This document shows positions 56,667 through 64,000 of a stretch of DNA of 64,000 nucleotides, one piece after another. The DNA comes from Saliniramus fredricksonii. Lineage in GTDB: Bacteria; Pseudomonadota; Alphaproteobacteria; Rhizobiales; Beijerinckiaceae. Each line of letters begins with the position of its first letter. Within the stretch, counting starts at the first letter, position 1. The position numbers were made by a program, and so were the translations under genes. The notes beneath the pieces were generated by a model. That model made no database searches, was not told the DNA's origin, and was given only the letters and a program-made list of their open reading frames with translations. The stretch spans positions 310,001 to 374,000 of the forward strand of contig NZ_FMBM01000002.1 of the NCBI RefSeq assembly GCF_900094735.1, given 5' to 3'.

Positions 56667-57641
56667 ATGAAGGCCGTATTGGCGCGGACATTGGGGCCGC
56701 CGGAAAATCTGGAAATCGCCGATATTCCGGTGCCTGAACCCGGTCCCGGTGAGGTGCGCGTCGATCTGCGCGCGGCGGCGCTGAATTTTTTCGACACGCT
56801 GATCATCGAGGGCAAGTATCAGGTCAAGCCGGAATTGCCCTTCTCGCCCGGCGCGGAATTCTGCGGCGTGATCGCGGCGCTCGGTCCCGGTGTCCAGGGC
56901 TGGCAGATCGGGGAGCGGGTGAGCGGCTATTGCGGCCATAACGGCGCCCGCGAGGCCGTGATCGCCTCCGCCGAGCGGCTGGCGCGGGTGCCCGATGCAC
57001 TCTCCGACGAAAAGGCGGCGGGTTTGCAGGTGACCTACGGCACCACGATCCATGCGCTCGTCGATCGGGCGCAGATCCGCGAGGGCGAGACGCTGGTGGT
57101 GCTCGGCGCCGCCGGCGGGACCGGAATCGCGGCGGTGGAGGTCGGCAAGGCGCTCGGCGCGCGGGTGATCGCCTGCGCCTCCTCGCCTGAAAAACTCGCC
57201 TTCGCGCGCCAATGCGGCGCCGACGCGGTGATCGATTATACGCAGGAGAATCTGCGCGAGCGGCTGCGCGACCTCACCGACGGCAAGGGCGTCGATGTGC
57301 TCTATGACCCCGTCGGCGGCGATCTCGCCGAGCCTGCCGTGCGCTCCATGGGCTGGGGCGGGCGCTATCTCGTGATCGGCTTCGCCGCCGGCGAGATTCC
57401 GCGTATCCCGCTCAACCTCCTTCTGCTCAAGGGCTGCGACATACGCGGCGTGTTCTGGGGCGCTTATTGCAAGCGCGATCCGAAGGGCCAGGCGGCGCAT
57501 ATGGAACGCCTGCTGCAATGGGCGGCGGACGGGGTAATCTCGGCCCATGTCGACAAGGTCTTCCCCCTCGACGAGACCCCTCAGGCACTCGCCTATATCG
57601 CGGCGCGCCAGGCGCTGGGCAAGATCGTGGTCACGCCCTGA
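56667..57641 (+). CDS. Zinc-free NADPH:quinone oxidoreductase (MDR family)
   Basis: A 324-residue medium-chain reductase. The N-terminal domain has ALNFFDTLIIEGKYQVKPEL and FSPGAEFCGVIAALG, and the nucleotide-binding motif is VLGAAGGTGIAAVEVGKALG. The zinc ligands of alcohol dehydrogenases are missing, as in quinone reductases. ATG 56667 has a perfect AAGGAG eight bases upstream. It lies at the end of the quinone-related cluster. Confidence 0.9.
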   Translation: MKAVLARTLGPPENLEIADIPVPEPGPGEVRVDLRAAALNFFDTLIIEGKYQVKPELPFSPGAEFCGVIAALGPGVQGWQIGERVSGYCGHNGAREAVIASAERLARVPDALSDEKAAGLQVTYGTTIHALVDRAQIREGETLVVLGAAGGTGIAAVEVGKALGARVIACASSPEKLAFARQCGADAVIDYTQENLRERLRDLTDGKGVDVLYDPVGGDLAEPAVRSMGWGGRYLVIGFAAGEIPRIPLNLLLLKGCDIRGVFWGAYCKRDPKGQAAHMERLLQWAADGVISAHVDKVFPLDETPQALAYIAARQALGKIVVTP

Positions 57642-57685
57642 GAGGGTGCCGGGTCGTGGAGGCCCGGCTCGCTCAATGTCTCGGT

Positions 57686-57730
57686 GCATCATTGTATCCG
57701 TCAGCCGGTATCCACCTGACGGCATGATGC
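57686..57730. repeat. Dispersed two-tier palindromic repeat, copy 2
   Basis: Outer arms are GCATCAT and ATGATGC (perfect). Inner arms are CCGTCAG and CTGACGG (perfect) with an 11-base loop. It lies between two converging genes and touches the usg stop codon. Confidence 0.85.
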
Positions 57731-58030
57731 TCAATGAAGCTGCAAGACCCCGTCGACGGCCTTGAATTCCGCCGGCTTGATCAGCCCGCAATGGGCGATC
57801 GTGACGCTGTGGAGCAGTCCGTCGATCTCGCGCGTCCAGAAATCGAGGAAGCGCTTGAGCACCGGGAATTCCGGGGCGGTATCGTATTCCTGCCAGATGA
57901 AATTCTGCAACAGACCGGGATGGTCGGGCAAACGGTAGAGAATATCGGCGGTGATCAGGCCATAGCCCTGCATCTGCTTGATGAAAGCGGGGCTGACGGC
58001 ACCATCGGGACGCAACGCATTTTCCGACAT
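57731..58030 (-). CDS. usg: Usg family protein
   Basis: A 99-residue soluble protein with the conserved core MQGYGLITADILYRLPDHP, FIWQEYDTAPEFPVLKRFL and DFWTREIDGLLHSVTIAH that marks alphaproteobacterial Usg. The function is unknown. ATG 58030 has AAGGAGG five bases upstream, so the start is secure; an in-frame GTG-less extension to 58063 is not needed. Confidence 0.88.
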   Translation of the reverse strand: MSENALRPDGAVSPAFIKQMQGYGLITADILYRLPDHPGLLQNFIWQEYDTAPEFPVLKRFLDFWTREIDGLLHSVTIAHCGLIKPAEFKAVDGVLQLH

Positions 58031-58226
58031 GGGACCTCCTTCCTGCGCAATGCGCGAAACCATCAGAAGAAAAAACGTGGCGGGATTGATTCATCCCTTG
58101 TCACAGGATGGCGAATGCGTTAGCGAGCTGCAAGAGAAAAATCATTTAAATCAATATGTTAGCAGCATTCTGCGGTGAGTGCTGCCAATTTTCCGCGCTC
58201 GGTGGCCGGCCTTCATACGGCCTCGC
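58031..58226. other. Upstream region of groESL with a degenerate second CIRCE-like repeat
   Basis: At 58159-58185, TTAGCAGCA, a 9-base spacer and GAGTGCTGC match the CIRCE arms at 6 of 9 and 7 of 9 positions. The rest of this region is AT-rich near 58130-58160 and may hold the promoter. No clear sigma-32 consensus could be set. Confidence 0.4.
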
Positions 58227-58253
58227 TTGGCACTCCGATGAAAAGAGTGCCAA
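58227..58253 (+). promoter_or_regulatory. CIRCE operator of groESL
   Basis: TTGGCACTC, a 9-base spacer and GAGTGCCAA match the CIRCE consensus (TTAGCACTC, N9, GAGTGCTAA) at 16 of 18 positions, with compensating changes that keep the arms paired. HrcA is expected to bind here and repress groESL until heat shock. Confidence 0.9.
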
Positions 58254-58390
58254 ATTTTTCGTCCCCGCTCTTGAACGGCGCCATGTCCCCGCCCATCTGA
58301 TCGCCGGGCGAGCGGCGTTGCGTGACGCGACGGGCGCCGTCGCCTGTGAGGATCAACCGATCTCGCAAGATCATTCAGGAGATGTGAAAG

Positions 58391-58705
58391 ATGACGTTCC
58401 GTCCTTTGCATGACCGCGTTCTGGTGCGCCGCATCGAAGCCGATCAGAAGACCGCTGGCGGTATCATCATTCCCGATACCGCGAAGGAGAAGCCGCAGCA
58501 GGGCGAAATCGTCGCCGTCGGCCCCGGCGCCCGTAACGAGAAGAGTGAGCTCGTCGCCCTCGACGTGAAGGCCGGCGACCGCGTGCTGTTCGGCAAATGG
58601 TCGGGCACGGAAGTGCGTATCGACGGTGAAGACCTTCTGATCATGAAGGAATCCGACATTCTCGGCGTGCTCGAGGAAGGCGAAGCCCAGCAGAAGGCCG
58701 CCTGA
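58391..58705 (+). CDS. groES: Co-chaperonin GroES
   Basis: A 104-residue 10-kDa chaperonin. It has the [20 protein letters not shown] start, the mobile loop (about residues 16-33) and [20 protein letters not shown]. It caps the GroEL ring. ATG 58391 follows GGAG. groEL starts 36 bases after its stop. Confidence 0.97.
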   Translation: MTFRPLHDRVLVRRIEADQKTAGGIIIPDTAKEKPQQGEIVAVGPGARNEKSELVALDVKAGDRVLFGKWSGTEVRIDGEDLLIMKESDILGVLEEGEAQQKAA

Positions 58706-60376
<1,671 letters not shown>

Positions 60377-60425
60377 TCGCCCTTGACGATATGGGCGCGA
60401 CGGGCGCGTCCCATACATGCAGCAG

Positions 60426-60457
60426 GGCCTCTCTCCCGCAAGGGGGAGAGGCCTTTT
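60426..60457 (+). terminator. Rho-independent terminator of groESL
   Basis: A 12-bp stem (GGCCTCTCTCCC with GGGGGAGAGGCC, one T-G wobble), a GCAA tetraloop and four Ts, 49 bases after the groEL stop. Confidence 0.9.
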
Positions 60458-60505
60458 CATGTCGCGAGACCAGCCATTCCGTCATCAAACTGTGATTTAA
60501 CGACC

Positions 60506-60532
60506 GTATTACCGCACTCATTGAGTGAATAC
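60506..60532. promoter_or_regulatory. Two-part palindrome upstream of the glycosyltransferase gene
   Basis: GTATT, 4 bases, CACTCA, one base, TGAGTG, then AATAC: nested inverted repeats about 75 bases before the gene. It could be an operator or a transcript hairpin. Confidence 0.4.
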
Positions 60533-60608
60533 AGTCCGACCTTCATGAATCTTGCGATGGAAGTTCGGCATGGTGAAGTATTCGCTCGACATGGCGGAGA
60601 AAAATCAC

Positions 60609-61634
60609 ATGCGCTTGCTCATCGCCACGGATGCCTGGCATCCCCAGATCAACGGGGTCGTGCGTTCCCTCGAAAAGATGGCGCTCCATGCCGCTGAGAA
60701 CGGGGCCGAGACCTGTTTCATCACGCCGCAGGATTTTGCCTCGTTCCCGATGCCGACCTATCCCGAGATCAGGCTGTCGCTGACGCTTCCGCGCATGGTC
60801 GGGAAGATCATGGAGCGCATGGCGCCCACCCATGTGCATATCGCGACCGAGGGCCCGATCGGCTTCGCGGCGCGCCGGCATTGCCGCGCTCGCAACATCC
60901 CCTTCACCACCAGCTACCATACCCGCTTTCCCGAATACGTGGCCGCGCGCGCGCCCATCCCGGAGGAATGGACCTACCGGCTGATTCGCCGCTTCCACGG
61001 ATCCGGGCTCGGCATGATGGTCTCGACATCCTCGCTCGCACGCGAACTCGCCGGGCGCGGTTTTCAGCGCATCATGCCGTGGTCACGCGGGGTCGACACC
61101 CATCTCTTCCGTCCCCGTGACACCCGGCTGACGCTCGGCACCGGACCGGTCTTCCTCACCGTGTCCCGGCTTGCGGTGGAGAAAAACATCGCCGCCTTCC
61201 TCGCGCTCGATCTTCCCGGCACCAAGGTCGTCGTCGGCGACGGGCCGGCGCGGCGCGATCTCGAAGCGCGCTTTCCCGATACGGTCTTCCTCGGGGCGCT
61301 GAGCGGTGAGGCGCTCGCGCAGGTCTATGCGAGCGCCGATGTCTTCGTCTTCCCCAGCCTCACCGACACGTTCGGCATCGTCATGCTGGAGGCCTTAGCC
61401 TCGGGCCTGCCGATCGCGGCCTATCCGGTCACAGGCCCGAGCGACATCGTCGGCGATACCGGTTGCGGTGTGCTCGACTGGGATCTGCGCCTGGCTGCCC
61501 TCGCCGCCCTCTCGATCTCCCGCGACGCCTGCAGGACGGCGGCGGAGGGCTATACCTGGGAAGCGAGCGCGCGGCAGTTCTTCGGCAATATCAGGGAAGC
61601 TCATGCTGCTGCGAGTGCGGCTGTGGCGGCGTAA
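60609..61634 (+). CDS. GT4-family glycosyltransferase
   Basis: A 341-residue GT-B enzyme. The N-terminal Rossmann half begins MRLLIATDAWHPQINGVVRS, and the C-terminal half has the nucleotide-sugar motif DTFGIVMLEALASGLPIAAY with the E-x7-E-like spacing of GT4. It resembles GDP-mannose-dependent alpha-mannosyltransferases (MgtA/PimB-like), which add a sugar to a glycolipid. The donor and acceptor are not proven. Start 60609 has CGGAG nine bases upstream; upstream in-frame starts at 60591, 60570 and 60552 are less likely. Confidence 0.85.
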   Translation: MRLLIATDAWHPQINGVVRSLEKMALHAAENGAETCFITPQDFASFPMPTYPEIRLSLTLPRMVGKIMERMAPTHVHIATEGPIGFAARRHCRARNIPFTTSYHTRFPEYVAARAPIPEEWTYRLIRRFHGSGLGMMVSTSSLARELAGRGFQRIMPWSRGVDTHLFRPRDTRLTLGTGPVFLTVSRLAVEKNIAAFLALDLPGTKVVVGDGPARRDLEARFPDTVFLGALSGEALAQVYASADVFVFPSLTDTFGIVMLEALASGLPIAAYPVTGPSDIVGDTGCGVLDWDLRLAALAALSISRDACRTAAEGYTWEASARQFFGNIREAHAAASAAVAA

Positions 61635-61926
61635 ATATTCTCTCCGGCATCGCCGCGGACGAATCGACGTCGCGACCTGAACGCAGAGTTGCCGTCAGAT
61701 ATGATGGGCCGAGATCGAAATTTGGCGCGACTTTTTGTGTTCTTGTCGCTGTGCCTATGCCCGACATTCAGAGGTCGATGTGCGTGCCGGTGCATGACGT
61801 GCATGCGTGACCCATCAAAGCCGGTGAATCATCGATTCCGGAACTTTAGTGCTCCTAAAACTACTTTAGCAAAATTCGCTATGCAGGCCGAAAACGATTG
61901 CTAGGATTTTACTGTCGAATTCATTC
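61635..61926. other. Intergenic region upstream of the peptide operon
   Basis: GC content falls steadily here. No gene with coding character is seen. AT-rich spots near 61845-61925 probably include a promoter, but no convincing -35/-10 pair could be fixed. Confidence 0.35.
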
Positions 61927-61944
61927 CTGATTTCGGCAAATCAG
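61927..61944 (+). promoter_or_regulatory. Perfect hairpin in the peptide-gene leader
   Basis: CTGATTT, a CGGC loop and AAATCAG form a perfect 7-bp stem that ends 20 bases before the peptide gene's ribosome binding site. It could be an operator or an mRNA element. Confidence 0.5.
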
Positions 61945-61977
61945 CATAAATCTAGCACTGAGGCAAAGGAGTTTGTC

Positions 61978-62052
61978 ATGGCTATTGATATCTTCATCAA
62001 AGAGCGGACGACAGAGGTCAAGAGCGGCTTCAAGGGCTCTGCGGCCTGGTAA
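61978..62052 (+). CDS. 24-residue peptide, candidate modified-peptide precursor or leader peptide
   Basis: This 24-codon gene is too short for usual gene finding. It has the best ribosome binding site in the region (AAAGGAG, 61965-61971, six bases from ATG). The peptide begins MAIDIFIKERTT, is followed by a short charged stretch (Glu13, Val14, Lys15) and ends in SGFKGSAAW with a C-terminal Trp. There is no Cys, His or Pro. It lies 66 bases before the SpeD-like gene, and a 13-bp hairpin follows it directly. This pattern suits a precursor of a ribosomally made modified peptide. A regulatory upstream ORF controlling the decarboxylase gene is the main alternative. Confidence 0.65.
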   Translation: MAIDIFIKERTTEVKSGFKGSAAW

Positions 62053-62057
62053 CGGAC

Positions 62058-62089
62058 GGGCGGGGGCGCGACCACGCGCCTCCGCCTTT
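62058..62089 (+). terminator. Terminator-like hairpin between the peptide gene and the SpeD-like gene
   Basis: A 13-bp stem (62058-62070 with 62075-62087, two G-T wobbles) with an ACCA loop is followed by TT and a T-rich patch. It starts 5 bases after the peptide stop. Partial read-through would give much more peptide than enzymes. Confidence 0.7.
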
Positions 62090-62118
62090 CGTATTTCGGT
62101 GGAAACAGGAGGAAGCGC

Positions 62119-62529
62119 ATGCGGATCGGGCGACACTGGATCGGCGATATCTCAGGCTGCGACGCCAACATCTTGCGCGATGAAGCGGCACTGAACCTCC
62201 TCTTCGAAACCGCTTTGATCCGCGCTGGCGCGCAGATCCTTGAGCGACAATCTCATGTATTCGAAGGGGAAGGAGGCGTGACGGGAATGTTCCTCTTGGC
62301 GGAATCTCACGCCAGTTATCACAGCTATCCCGAGCACCGTTATCTCGCAGCAGATTTTTTTACTTGCGGAAGCTGTGACCCTGCTGTCGCAGCAGATGTC
62401 GTTATCAGGGCTCTCCGACCGGAGGCCGTTTCCACCCATATCCTTGAAAGATCAGCACTGGAAAGTGGCGACCCAATCCCTGCTCTAGATCGATCGGTCG
62501 CACAAAGGAGACAGGAGGCGATCCGATGA
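62119..62529 (+). CDS. S-adenosylmethionine decarboxylase (SpeD/SpeH)-family pyruvoyl enzyme
   Basis: A 136-residue protein with the AdoMet decarboxylase fold. It starts RHWIGDISGCD, like the GRHLVAEFYECD of the Thermotoga enzyme. The self-cleavage serine is Ser63 (in AESHASYH), the processing His is His68, and the proton-donor Cys is Cys83 (FFTCG), all at the Thermotoga numbering. Position 55 is Thr rather than Ser, and position 70 is Tyr rather than Trp, so substrate preference may differ; SpeD relatives acting on ornithine or arginine are known. AGGAGG precedes the start. The stop overlaps the radical SAM gene by 4 bp, and no spermidine synthase gene is next to it. Confidence 0.82.
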   Translation: MRIGRHWIGDISGCDANILRDEAALNLLFETALIRAGAQILERQSHVFEGEGGVTGMFLLAESHASYHSYPEHRYLAADFFTCGSCDPAVAADVVIRALRPEAVSTHILERSALESGDPIPALDRSVAQRRQEAIR

Positions 62530-63977
62530 AATTGACATTGCAACCAAGTCATTTACCTGGCCGCGCCTTTGATCGGCAAGTGCCGATCTTTAATATATAC
62601 TACCCCTTCCAATGGGATGCGAAGTCAGGCGACGTGTTTGTCGATGGTGTTACAGCGCTCTCTCAAATCGATTTTTCTTCAGTGAGTTCAGTAGCACTTT
62701 ATTTTCATTTTCCTTTTTGTGAAACGATTTGCAATTTTTGCCCTTTTACACGAGGAAAATACCAAGGACACCAAATTATCAGCGATTATCTTGAAGCTAT
62801 TATCAAAGAAATAAATCTCAAATCAGAGCAAAAAAATCTGCGCGAGCTTGCAGTTCGCTCGATTTTCGTCGGCGGTGGAACGCCATCACTTCTCACGGCC
62901 GACGAAATCCGTCAATTCGGTACGGCACTTCATGAGCATTTCGATCTTTCACTTCTCAGGGAGTTCGCATTCGAGTGCGAGGTCAAGAGCGTCACTGCGG
63001 ACAAGGTTGCAGCGCTGCGCGAAATCGGTGTGACAAATGCGCGCTATGGCCTCCAGACCTTCGATCCGTTCTGGCGGGACATGTTTGACCTCACTGCTTC
63101 GCTAGATCAGATCCAAGCCGCCAACGAACTGTTCAACAAGATGCTACCTTACTCGTCTTTCGATATCCTCTACGGGATGAATGGACAGACGACAGATGCT
63201 TTTCTCGCCGATCTTGAGAAGGCCGCCGCGATGGGGAACGCGCTCGTGGATGTCTACCCGATCGATAACGTCGTGACTCAGATCAAGCTACACAGGAAGC
63301 TGGAAGCCGCCGGCTTCACCTCAAAGACTGCGGATGAGCGCTTCGACATGAATCGGCTTTTGCGAGCGGTGATGCGCGAGCACGGTTTCTTGCCGCATAA
63401 CGGACATGGCTATGTGCGCGTGGATGCAGACGAGCTTGCGCGCAACCCGGCTGTAACTGATACTTACACCTTCGATTATCACGACCATATTTACGGCCAT
63501 GCAGATACTGCAGTTGTTGGTTTTGGGGTCAATGCAATATCTATTTTGCCACAGACAGTGCTGACAAATACTGGCAATCGCCGAAAATATATTGATGATA
63601 TGCATGAGAATGGATCTGTGAAGACACAAATCAGCCGCCATGACCGTTCAATTGATGCCTCCCGTCCGGTTGTCACGCGGCTCGCCTATCATGGTGTTCT
63701 CGAAAAGAATCGTGTATTTTGGAATGAGGTCCCAAGAGAGTGCATTCAAGCATTGCATGAGTTTGCTGATGCGGGGCTCATTCGGGATGCCGGCGACACC
63801 TGGCGGATCACGCAGGATGGTTGGGAGTGGTACGTTAACATGATGTATTATGCAATGCCCGAATCGCAAAAGTCCGTCCTGGATGCTTTCATTATTCACT
63901 GTTTGCGACAGCCAGGGCGCGTATTGACGGCCGACCAGATTGAATTTGTTAATTCGGGCCATCTGGCAATTGCGTAA
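62526..63977 (+). CDS. HemN-like radical SAM protein
   Basis: A 483-residue radical SAM enzyme. The cluster motif CETICNFC is CX3CX2C (Cys65, Cys69, Cys72), preceded by YFHFPF and followed by VGGGTPS (about residues 115-121) and YGLQTFDP as in HemN. The extra cysteine that follows the cluster in true HemN (CxC) is replaced by Phe, so coproporphyrinogen oxidation is unlikely. HemN-like enzymes without it include methyltransferases and cyclopropanases. The C-terminal 150 residues resemble the HemN C-domain. It overlaps the SpeD-like gene (ATGA). The GC content is clearly lower than the window, with many A/T third positions, which suggests recent acquisition. Confidence 0.82.
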   Translation: MKLTLQPSHLPGRAFDRQVPIFNIYYPFQWDAKSGDVFVDGVTALSQIDFSSVSSVALYFHFPFCETICNFCPFTRGKYQGHQIISDYLEAIIKEINLKSEQKNLRELAVRSIFVGGGTPSLLTADEIRQFGTALHEHFDLSLLREFAFECEVKSVTADKVAALREIGVTNARYGLQTFDPFWRDMFDLTASLDQIQAANELFNKMLPYSSFDILYGMNGQTTDAFLADLEKAAAMGNALVDVYPIDNVVTQIKLHRKLEAAGFTSKTADERFDMNRLLRAVMREHGFLPHNGHGYVRVDADELARNPAVTDTYTFDYHDHIYGHADTAVVGFGVNAISILPQTVLTNTGNRRKYIDDMHENGSVKTQISRHDRSIDASRPVVTRLAYHGVLEKNRVFWNEVPRECIQALHEFADAGLIRDAGDTWRITQDGWEWYVNMMYYAMPESQKSVLDAFIIHCLRQPGRVLTADQIEFVNSGHLAIA

Positions 63978-64000
63978 TGACGATGGGATGGCGCGACAGC

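Noticed and set aside
61689-61904. A 71-codon Cys-rich frame upstream of the peptide gene
   Set aside because: No ribosome binding site, and it ends before the AT-rich leader. The Cys residues come from tgc/tgt runs in a mixed stretch, so I treat it as non-coding.
61978-62052. PqqA-type or streptide-type (KxxxW) precursor
   Set aside because: It has no Glu-xxx-Tyr pair, the only Lys near the Trp is five residues away rather than four, and the partner enzymes differ from PqqE and StrB.
62526-63977. Annotation as oxygen-independent coproporphyrinogen III oxidase HemN
   Set aside because: The extra cysteine following the cluster motif is missing and the gene lies in a peptide/SpeD context, not with heme genes.

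Overview
The window is a 64 kb piece of a GC-rich alphaproteobacterial chromosome, most likely from the order Hyphomicrobiales (Rhizobiales). The pointers are an AapJQMP-type general amino-acid ABC operon, a usg gene, a GTG-started gene of the TIGR02300 type, an lptC-lptA-lptB cluster, a class II (CP4-like) EPSP synthase, and groESL preceded by a CIRCE operator. The genus cannot be told from the sequence alone. Most of the window is ordinary chromosome with dense, often overlapping genes.

Layout. Bases 1-6450: start of a 2-hydroxyacid dehydrogenase, an SH3-domain exported protein, an acyltransferase, serB, an HDAC-like deacetylase, gluQ and an AlkA-type glycosylase. Bases 6451-8244: a DarT/DarG DNA ADP-ribosylation toxin-antitoxin pair of lower GC content. 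Bases 8570-22156: an orphan gene, a stand-alone PD-(D/E)XK nuclease-like protein, a DHA2 drug exporter, a chemoreceptor, ileS, an arsR-acr3 arsenite operon and the divergent glpR/glpD pair. Bases 22681-26877: a translationally coupled iron-siderophore/B12-type ABC importer ending in an unrecognised 442-residue protein. Bases 26854-33894: purU, an HExxH protein, an rRNA/tRNA methyltransferase, an RNase D-like exonuclease, a methyltransferase and lptC-lptA-lptB. Bases 33978-39723: a class V aminotransferase-like gene and aapJQMP. Bases 40034-49964: a histidine phosphatase/nitronate monooxygenase pair, a second chemoreceptor, a SLC13-type transporter, a GNAT-nitrilase fusion, an Lrp regulator, a Sel1-like small protein and an amine oxidase. 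Bases 50438-51660: an intact ISAs1-family insertion sequence with 10-bp target duplications. Bases 51700-61634: cmk-aroA, a TIGR02300-type gene, tRNA-Ala(GGC), a redox gene cluster, usg, groESL and a glycosyltransferase.

The most interesting region is the right edge (about 61.9-64.0 kb). A 24-codon gene with a near-perfect ribosome binding site is followed by a 13-bp terminator-like hairpin. Next comes a protein that keeps all three catalytic residues of bacterial S-adenosylmethionine decarboxylase (Ser63, His68, Cys83). A HemN-like radical SAM protein overlaps it by 4 bp. The architecture (tiny peptide, leaky terminator, pyruvoyl enzyme, radical SAM enzyme, visibly lower GC) is what a peptide-modification (RiPP-like) operon would look like. 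I do not recognise it as a described family, and a polyamine-type regulatory leader peptide is the main alternative.

Other points worth attention are a dispersed two-tier palindromic repeat (three copies, each 3' of genes), a duplicated darT/darG junction, a perfect hairpin between aapJ and aapQ, and a CIRCE with a degenerate second copy upstream.
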